DNA of 24,883 nucleotides from Ophioceras dolichostomum (lineage: Eukaryota; Ascomycota; Sordariomycetes; Magnaporthales; Ophioceraceae), in contig PYST01000473.1 in NCBI GenBank assembly GCA_003049485.1, forward strand, positions 1 to 24,883, in the 5' to 3' direction. Under the pieces are notes generated by a model. That model was not told the DNA's origin. It saw only the letters and a list, made by a program, of their open reading frames with translations, and did not search any database. The position numbers and the translations under genes are program-made. Shown here piece by piece: positions 18,824 to 24,883 of the stretch (position 1 is the first letter of the stretch; every line of letters starts with the position of its first letter).

Positions 18824-21500
18824 GATTGGTATGCTGTTTTTGAAGTTCTGGAGGAAGCTGGCCAAAGTCACAGGCAAGCCTGGCTTGGTGATTCTTCGCT
18901 TCGAGAAGAGGCCAAGGCACAAGACTTGTAAGTTATTGCTCGGAACCAAGTTCAGCTCTTGCAAGATCGCCAGAGGGCGAGCAACATGGATCGGACCTCA
19001 AACTGACATCCTTTTTCGCGCACAATTTGGATGATGATAGGTGTCTGGTGGTGGGTGGAAGCTCTGCTTCGCCTAGATTTTTCCGGCCGTCTTTACGTGC
19101 AGCGCGCCCAGCTAGCGCACACCAGCTTAGACACTCTCACTGTGCCTCAGTGCAGCCCCATCCCGCGTTGCTTATCCGGGTCCGCCGCTCCACGAGACCG
19201 AGAGGCAGCAGCTGGAGGAAGACCGTCGGGAAGCTTCGAGGACCCAGGCGAAAGTCGAACTGAAGGTTGGGCGCGTGGGGCATTGGCGGATAGACTAAGT
19301 GCAGAGGGCTACTAGTCGGGTAAGTGACATGGGGGCATGTGAAGGTCAAGAGCCTTGCGGACACTCAGCAGGCTAAGGACCAGGACAGAACTGAAGCATG
19401 ACGCGGACCTCACGGCCGTTCGGGGCGATATCGAGGTAGGTGGCGCTTACCAGTGACCGAGAATCCGACCACCAGCCCGTATTGACAAAAACGAAGTTCT
19501 TCGCTAAGGTTCTTCCGCGTCGAGGCCCAGGACCTCCACTACCAACGGAGCGAGCAAGGACCGCACCTCAACATCCGCGGCGGCCGTGGCGCCCGCGGAG
19601 GCTTCCAGAATCACGGCGGCCGGGGCGCGTTGAGTGGAACTAGGACAGCCACCTGCCGGGGTGCCCGAGTCCATGGAGACGACCCGGAACAGCGGCAGCT
19701 CTGATGTCGGTCTCATCAACCGTGTCGCGACACTTCAACACCTGCCTCGGAGTGCGTTTTCCATGGTAAGCTGTTCGCCTCTCTCATCTCTTTACGCCTT
19801 GCTATATTTGACTGCCACATTATCCCCACACGTGCCAAGGTTCCAGGCGACGACTGACGCAAATCCTCGGCCGCACCCATCCAGCACATCAACGCATCGA
19901 ACGATGGACTGTGAAACCGCCAAGCCGGATATGGCTTTCCATGAACACCTCAAGAGAGTACCTGTATTTTACATATCCACCTTTTAGACCATCGCCCAAA
20001 CACTTCCGCGCACCAGCGGGCGGGCGTCGAGTACCGCCCAGGACACGACGCGACGGGGTTAGCCTCTCCACGCGAAACGGAGGCGGAGACCGCAACGGCG
20101 GCGATAGGGGAGGCGACCGTGATAGGGACTCGCGTGACAGGGACCAGAGCTCTCACAATGAGCTATTGCCATGGATGTGTTCACAGTTATATGCGGGAGC
20201 CAGCGCGCGCAACCGGTTGTTCCATGACTTCAAGAGAGTCCCGCCACGGCACAGGGCCCAAGTCTAGAGAGACGATGTAGCCGAAAGACAGCCGACCCCT
20301 CGACTCCAAGCCTAGCTGGGATTGTAGGCCTAGAGTATCCCTCCCTCTAGTCCTATGTTGCCGCGGCTCTTTCCCAGCGGCCAGTTGGGGCGCTCGGATG
20401 GTGATCCGACTCACAGTTTGACATCGAAGCTGGGCCGCCTCCACCGCAATCACTACCACCACCATCATCATCATCAGAGCTATCGGCACAAGCGTCACCA
20501 CGACCACAACCGTCGGTAGAGTCTCGCCGACAACCGATCCTGCTCTCCCCAACGCATCGTCGTCCCCGATGCGGGTCTTCGCAAGGTTTGAAGTGCAAGA
20601 GACCGAGGAAACAAGACCTTCCACCACCTCATCAGAAGCCCTTTGTCGACTTACGCCTTCTTTCATTCCCCTCTAGTAAAGGATAGGCGGACGACCCATT
20701 CAGCGGCATTCTGCCCCGCGCGCTCCTAACATCCCGTTGCGCACATGGGCCAGGGTCACTTTGAACACCGTGTGGCGCGCGTCTCATCGGGTCACGCTGC
20801 CAGCCGGGGCCTCGAAGAATCTGATGAGCGTGCCGTACTCGATGCGGCAGCCGACCTGGGCCGCCAGAACAACTCCATCTCCATCTTAGAGACCACGCCA
20901 GGTATAGTAAGGAGGCCGAGGAGGATGCAACGGAAGAGCTCCGGGAGGCGACCTTTGGTGCTCACGATACGAGAACTACATCGAGGCGGTGTGAAAGAAA
21001 CTCCCTGGACGCTTTGCCTAGGAGTGCATCGGTTGAGCAGAGAAGCTCGTCGTCCTTAACCTCATCAGCGTTGGAGTTGGAGGTATTCGAAGACTCAGCC
21101 TGAACAGCATCAGCGTTGGGGGCGACAGGCTTCGAAGGTTTGCGAGCCTCCCACATTGGAATCAGCTTCGGCTTGGGTACAGGGTCTTTTGCTTAGGCGG
21201 AATTGGGGACTTGTCCATGAGCGGCACAGGAGAGTCGACACTGTGAGCTATTGTGAGGCCATCAAGGTTCCTGCCGCCGGGAGGGGAAGGGAAGTGAAGG
21301 AAAGGCAAGGCAGCGGTTGCCTCCGACGGTTGCCCTGACGGCGACGATATAACAATCGGAACTCCTCCAGTTACCGCGTTTCCTCCTCCTCTAATCCCTC
21401 CTCCCATAACCTTTTACAACTTTAAATCTTCTCTCTTTTATTTTTTTTCTCTTTTTTCGTCCTCCCTCACTTCCCGAGCGACTCATCGCAGCCGACACCA
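18824..21500 (+). pseudogene. Broken, low-complexity protein-like frames
   Basis: Several stretches look protein-like but no model joins them. About 18833-19008: a coiled-coil-like frame (VFEVLEEAGQSHRQAWLGDS ... NQVQLLQDRQRAS) with one TAA in the middle. About 19194-19270: ETERQQLEEDRREASRTQAK. About 19570-19632: an RGG-type tract (NIRGGRGARGGFQNHGGRGA). About 20076-20155: NGGGDRNGGDRGGDRDRDSR. About 20440-20680: a Pro/Ser-rich frame. They sit in different frames separated by stops, with a possible intron (about 19766-19852, GTAAGC...TTCCAG). It could be a decayed gene for an RNA-binding-like protein or a retroelement Gag. 19265-19322 matches the repeat at 2378-2434. Confidence 0.3.
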
Positions 21501-21542
21501 TACTGAGGCCCAGCCGCCAAGCTCCTAAGAGCCAACCTCACT

Positions 21543-22327
21543 ATGAGTTCGACGAGCAGCTCGTCCGGAAAGCCTAGTAAATCGGATCTGCTCGTGTCCA
21601 ATATCGACGGTACGAAGGAGCAGTTCGAGCTCTTCTTGAAGCAAAATCGCGTCGTGAATGGACTTCTCGTCGACGAGGCAGATGGTCGAGACGATGAATG
21701 CCAAAGGGTTAAACAAAACCTCTCCACCCACGGAGCGAGACTGACTTCCTCTCGTCGACCGATGGTTTTAAAATACGGCCTTAATCAGGAGGAGTTGAGT
21801 GAGACCCGCCAGTGCGTTCATCCAGCTGCCACATCGGCATCAATGATGACGCACACCCGCCCTGTCCTTTGCCGAAAAGAGGGGATGGGAACAACGTCCC
21901 AAACTGGACACCAGGCTGGTATGGATGTCTTTCTTGCTGTTCGCCCCTATGTTCACTCGATAACCTTCTGCTCAGCAGCGCAAGTGCTAACGTCCCGATG
22001 GGTTCTCCAGAAAGGTCCGTTAGCGGCGGTGCCCCGGGGCTGCACGCATATGTAGGCATATATTGAGCCCAGAGGAGCTGCAGAGACCATGAAACCTTCC
22101 TCGATCCTCAACTGCCACAGTGCCTGCCAACTAGCGATCGTCTCGGTCTGCTGTCTGCGCCGAATACGCCCGGAAGCGACGGGTTCGAGGAAGAGACCGA
22201 GGTACAGCTGTGTGCTGGTGGTGGTCCGGCGACGGGAACGGCTACGTTCTGGCCCGCAAGCACGACGACAGCCTCCCGCGCTCCTCCCCCACCAGCCTAT
22301 CCACAGACCTGGAGCATAGACGGTTTG
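21543..22327 (+). pseudogene. Hypothetical or decaying gene
   Basis: ATG 21543 follows a CT-rich tract (about 21420-21480) typical of fungal core promoters and opens a 170-codon frame to 22055. It begins MSSTSSSSGKPSKSDLLVSN, is plausible for about 60 residues (QFELFLKQNRVVNGLLVDEA), then loses coding character. A different frame (21812-22327) is open except for one TGA at 22064-22066; after that stop it reads very protein-like (LDPQLPQCLPTSDRLGLLSA, then a Pro/Thr-rich end at TGA 22325). This may be a multi-exon gene I cannot resolve, or a relic. No family recognised. Confidence 0.3.
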
Positions 22328-22339
22328 TGACTGGGAGGA

Positions 22340-22474
22340 GGAGGGGGGGTGAGCCTCGAGGCTAAAGTTTTCGGACGCTCTTCGCCAAGCCCTACTTACA
22401 GCTCAAGATACTTTTGGGGCGGTAGGAATCACGTATTCCAGGCACTTTCTGGGGGGCTTAGGAAGCCTATAAAT
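22340..22474 (+). mobile_element. Short insertion related to the 15885-16313 repeat
   Basis: 22354-22412 matches 15885-15944, and 22420-22474 matches about 16256-16313, so this copy lacks the roughly 310 bp that separates those parts in the other copy. The 17-bp GTTTGTGACTGGGAGGA flanks it directly at 22323-22339 and 22475-22491, as a long target-site duplication would. The shared peptide reading (EAKVFGRSSPSPTYSSRY here, EARVLGRSSPSPTRSSRY at 15889) is probably incidental. Confidence 0.55.
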
Positions 22475-22744
22475 GTTTGTGACTGGGAGGAAGTGGGGGG
22501 TGGCGGCGAGATTGCCGTCGTTCTCGACCTCGTGCTCGTGCTCCGTGCTCGGCATTGTGGTATGAGGATTCATGAGATATAGCAAGAGGAAGAGAGGTAG
22601 AGACCCAACGCATCAATACAGCGTATTATATCATCGCTAGGTAGCTGGAGTGAGTGCTGTTGCCAGCAATGCGAGGCTCTATTAAAAAGCAGCGGCGAAA
22701 ATACACGGCGACGGCATCTCGTAACCCTCCCTCCTCGTATTTTG

Positions 22745-23392
22745 CTACTCCTCCGGCTTGCCCCGAACCGCGAGCCTGAACCCCGGCTTGGGGACGAACT
22801 CCGGCGGCTTCTCCGTCAGTCCCCCCCTTCCACGCCCCTTCTCCAGCCGCTCCCGGCGGACCAGATTGGCCTTGGTCTCCTCCTCCATCTCCTTCTCCCC
22901 CTTCCTCTTCTTTCCTCCTCCTCGTCGCCGGCGACGTCCAGCAGCAGCACCACCGGCCGCACCACCACCCATTGCCACGCCCTCCTGGGCCGGCACAGCC
23001 TCGGCTCCATCCTCTTCCTCCTCCTTCTGCTCCTCCTCCTCTTTCTGCTCCTTGGCGACAGCCTGTCCGGCTGCTGCCGTCTCCTCCGCCTCGAACTTGG
23101 CCTGCAGCTCAGCCAGCACCTCGCGGTACTGGCCCCTGGCGCGAGCCCAGACCAGCGCCGTCTGGGCCAGGCGCCGGTTCTCGAGATGGAAGGGCTTCTC
23201 CTTCTCGGCGGCGGCAACGATGCGGCGGCGGACCTCCTCGGCGTCGACGTCGAGCCAGGGGAAGTGGCGGCGGTAGCCGGCCGCGGACTCGAGGAAGTCT
23301 GTGTCGATGTAGAGTGCTGGAAACTCGGCCTGGGCCCAAGCCAGCCAGGAGGTGCGCGAGGGGGTGTTGATGATCTCGTATTTGGCCGGCAT
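22745..23392 (-). CDS. Charged hypothetical protein
   Basis: A single 648-nt frame starts at ATG 23392 (context AACAATGCC) and gives 215 residues. An in-frame upstream ATG (23641) would add 83 low-complexity residues, so the inner start is preferred. Residues 1-105 look globular and end in a helical stretch (MPAKYEIINTPSRTSWLAWA ... REVLAELQAKFEAEE). Residues 114-128 are Lys/Glu-rich, 142-166 Gly/Ala then Arg/Lys-rich (possible nuclear localisation signal), and the C-terminus is basic with PPEFVPKPGF. There is no signal peptide or membrane segment. I do not recognise a family; a nuclear or nucleic-acid-associated role is only a guess from composition. The leucine-rich frame on the opposite strand is a shadow. 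Confidence 0.55.
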   Translation of the reverse strand: MPAKYEIINTPSRTSWLAWAQAEFPALYIDTDFLESAAGYRRHFPWLDVDAEEVRRRIVAAAEKEKPFHLENRRLAQTALVWARARGQYREVLAELQAKFEAEETAAAGQAVAKEQKEEEEQKEEEEDGAEAVPAQEGVAMGGGAAGGAAAGRRRRRGGGKKRKGEKEMEEETKANLVRRERLEKGRGRGGLTEKPPEFVPKPGFRLAVRGKPEE

Positions 23393-24283
23393 TGTTTTTT
23401 TTTTCTCTTCTTCTTCTCGTCTTTCTCCGCTGGGGTTGGACTGGGGTTGGAGAAGAAGGAAGCGGGAAGTGAATGGTGGGATGGAGGTTGGAAGATGAAA
23501 CGTACCAGTATTTTGGTCTCGTCTCCCAACAAGACGCGTCTTTCTGCTTGGTAGTACCTTCTCTTTCTTGCTAAGGCCTTCCCGGCTAGACGAGAAAGTC
23601 TCGTCCCCTCTCTTTTTCTCCAGCCCGCTCTTCCACGTCATTCTACCAAAGTCCGCCTTTCCTTGTCCTTCCCAATATCAAATATGGCGCCGTTTCCCTG
23701 CATTGTTTCCCCTCGCCTTTTCTAACATTATTCCGCTGTTATTCAGAACGAAGCCTTCAAGTTCTGCCGTAAGCCGCACCACCAGCCACACCCATTTTTC
23801 GGCTACCCACTTTATACGCAAACTATATAAAAAAAAATAAATAACGTTAACTTATTTAATTGAAATTATAAATTATAACAAAGGTATTTTTACGATTTTA
23901 ATTCGACTTTTAAAATATAAAGTGAAAAATCATCCTTTATATGCAAAAGCCGGCCGAAAACTACTAGTAGGTGTAGCCGATATTAGGCTTAGTGGCCATC
24001 TCCTCGCTCACCCACACTACTCCTCCCTCCGCTTCGTCGTTCTTTGATTCCAGCAACCATCGCGGACCGAACACACCAAAGCAGCGTCAATAGCTGTCAG
24101 GTCGCGGCCATTCGCCTGGACCATCCGAGCTTCATCCAAACTCCCGTCGCCCTCCTGCGCCAGTGAAGTTCAAAATCGTCGTTCCCGGAAGCGTATGGTA
24201 GTGTAGGCTTAGAAGTAAGGTATAGTAATGTCAAGCATGGCAGGGCAGGGTCGAGTGCAGAGGAGGGTCAAACGTACTAATTA
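23393..24283. other. Intergenic region with an AT-rich island
   Basis: The start is the promoter side of the charged-protein gene (GA-rich on its sense strand). About 23820-23945 is strongly AT-rich with A-runs and TTAAT-type words, unlike its GC-rich neighbours. The remainder to 24283 shows no gene. The AT block may be a repeat remnant. Confidence 0.5.
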
Positions 24284-24883
24284 GAGTCGGGCAGGGGGTT
24301 GTGAGTCAGGGGTAGAAATGAGACAGTTTTCCCACCACATCAATTCCGAAGTATATTGTAAGCAAATAGCTACTAGAAAATTCGTAAAAAATTGCAAAAA
24401 AATCCCAAATCATTCCTTATCCATTTCTTCGTCGTCCTGTTCCATTGCACGAGCAGTTAGGCGTCTTTTTCGCTGTGATCTGCGCAAGGGGGGTTCATCC
24501 TCCGCATCTTCCTCCTCGCTGGAGACCTCGACTTGTTCCTCCATAACAACAGGCTGCCTCCGCCTCTGTTCCGGCTCCCTATTGCGCTGGGCTGTGACCT
24601 CAGACAGGCGCGAGAATCTAGTGTTAGGCTCCTGGGCTACCTTCCTTCTTTTCCGTGGCTGAGCCCTTTCCAATTTGGCCTTTAGCTCAGCGATTTCTCT
24701 GTCCTTCAAAGCCACTGTAGAAAGGGTGATATCGAGGGCTTTGGCTACCTTTTGGTGGACTCGGCGGGTGTGAGGACTGTTAGTTGGATTTCTAAGAAGG
24801 TCCAACACCTCTCTTCCTCTTTTCGGCGTCGCGATATCTCCAGGGGTAGCCTCAGGGGCTGGCTCAGGAGTAGCCCGCCCAGC
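24284..24883 (-). mobile_element. Second Fot1/pogo-like element, cut by the window end
   Basis: It begins after TA (24282-24283) with GAGTCGGGCAGGGGGTTGTG, then TCAGGGGTAGAAATGAG. This is the same end design as the 16861 element (GAGTC..., G-run, TGAGCCA/TGAGTCA, GGGTAGWWATGAG). The transposase lies on the minus strand as in the first element. The other end is outside the window. The ends are clearly related but not identical, so these are two members of one group rather than recent copies. Confidence 0.75.
24410..24883 (-). CDS. C-terminal part of a Fot1/pogo-like transposase (partial)
   Basis: The frame is open from the right edge of the window down to a stop at 24410-24412, so the N-terminus is missing only because the window ends. 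It matches the C-terminus of the dead copy at 17088: DIATPKRGRE, a shared LDLLR...SPH.RRVHQKVA block, then LKDREIAELKAKLERAQ. It ends in an acidic then Arg/Lys-rich tail (VEVSSEEEDAEDEPPLRRSQ) that the other copy does not keep in this form. The DDE core lies outside the window. No break is seen in the visible 157 codons, so this copy could be younger. Confidence 0.75.
   Translation of the reverse strand, partial: AGRATPEPAPEATPGDIATPKRGREVLDLLRNPTNSPHTRRVHQKVAKALDITLSTVALKDREIAELKAKLERAQPRKRRKVAQEPNTRFSRLSEVTAQRNREPEQRRRQPVVMEEQVEVSSEEEDAEDEPPLRRSQRKRRLTARAMEQDDEEMDKE

Noticed and set aside
20430..20480. Short CAC/CAT repeat tract as a possible functional array
   Set aside because: It is a simple microsatellite-like run without regular spacers, so neither a CRISPR nor a tandem-repeat gene.
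22742..23554. 270-codon leucine-rich frame on the plus strand, and a 238-codon Arg-rich frame on the minus strand
   Set aside because: Both are shadows of GC-rich, repetitive codons in the 22745-23392 minus-strand gene and consist of homopolymeric runs.

Overview
The window looks like an accessory, repeat-rich stretch of a draft nuclear genome from a filamentous ascomycete (Pezizomycotina, probably a Sordariomycete-like mould). This is inferred from short GT-AG introns with CTNAC-type branch sites, GC-rich and C-ending codons in the real genes, secreted cysteine-rich proteins, a LaeA-type methyltransferase and Fot1/pogo-like transposons. One N at 18669 sits between two identical 47-bp blocks, so at least one assembly join is suspect. 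All gene models were built by eye from reading frames and splice signals; no search was run.

Layout. 1-3090: gene-poor, with a possible broken coding scrap at the left edge, a hairpin (1762-1836) and diverged dispersed repeats. 3221-4576 (+): a secreted M14 zinc carboxypeptidase, complete in every catalytic motif but carrying an in-frame TAG at codon 40. 5461-7367 (-): an eight-exon LaeA-like SAM methyltransferase of 329 residues, convergent with the peptidase. 7368-10014: nothing convincing. 10015-10242: probable solo LTR. 10384-10860 (-): a two-exon, 121-residue small secreted protein with eight cysteines. 13480-13935 (+): a two-exon, 120-residue secreted protein with twelve cysteines in two six-cysteine blocks.

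The right half is a transposon graveyard. 14976-15815 (+) has the 5' end of a multi-intron gene with an acidic N-terminus. It runs into a repeat cluster (15885-16710), followed by a complete but dead Fot1/pogo-like element (16861-18821, TA target duplication). 18824-21500 has broken, low-complexity protein-like frames (coiled-coil, RGG and RD tracts). 21543-22327 is a doubtful or decaying gene with a relic of the 15885 repeat inserted at its end. 22745-23392 (-) encodes a charged hypothetical protein. 24284 to the right edge is a second, related Fot1-like element whose visible transposase C-terminus is still open.

The genes do not form an obvious pathway or biosynthetic cluster. The common thread is secretion (a peptidase and two cysteine-rich proteins) plus one putative regulator or methyltransferase, in a region being rearranged by transposons. 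I did not find a clear new multi-gene system. The best leads are the unusual exon structure of the methyltransferase (19- and 23-nt exons, an apparent GC-AG intron), the isolated stop in the carboxypeptidase, and the two secreted cysteine-rich proteins.
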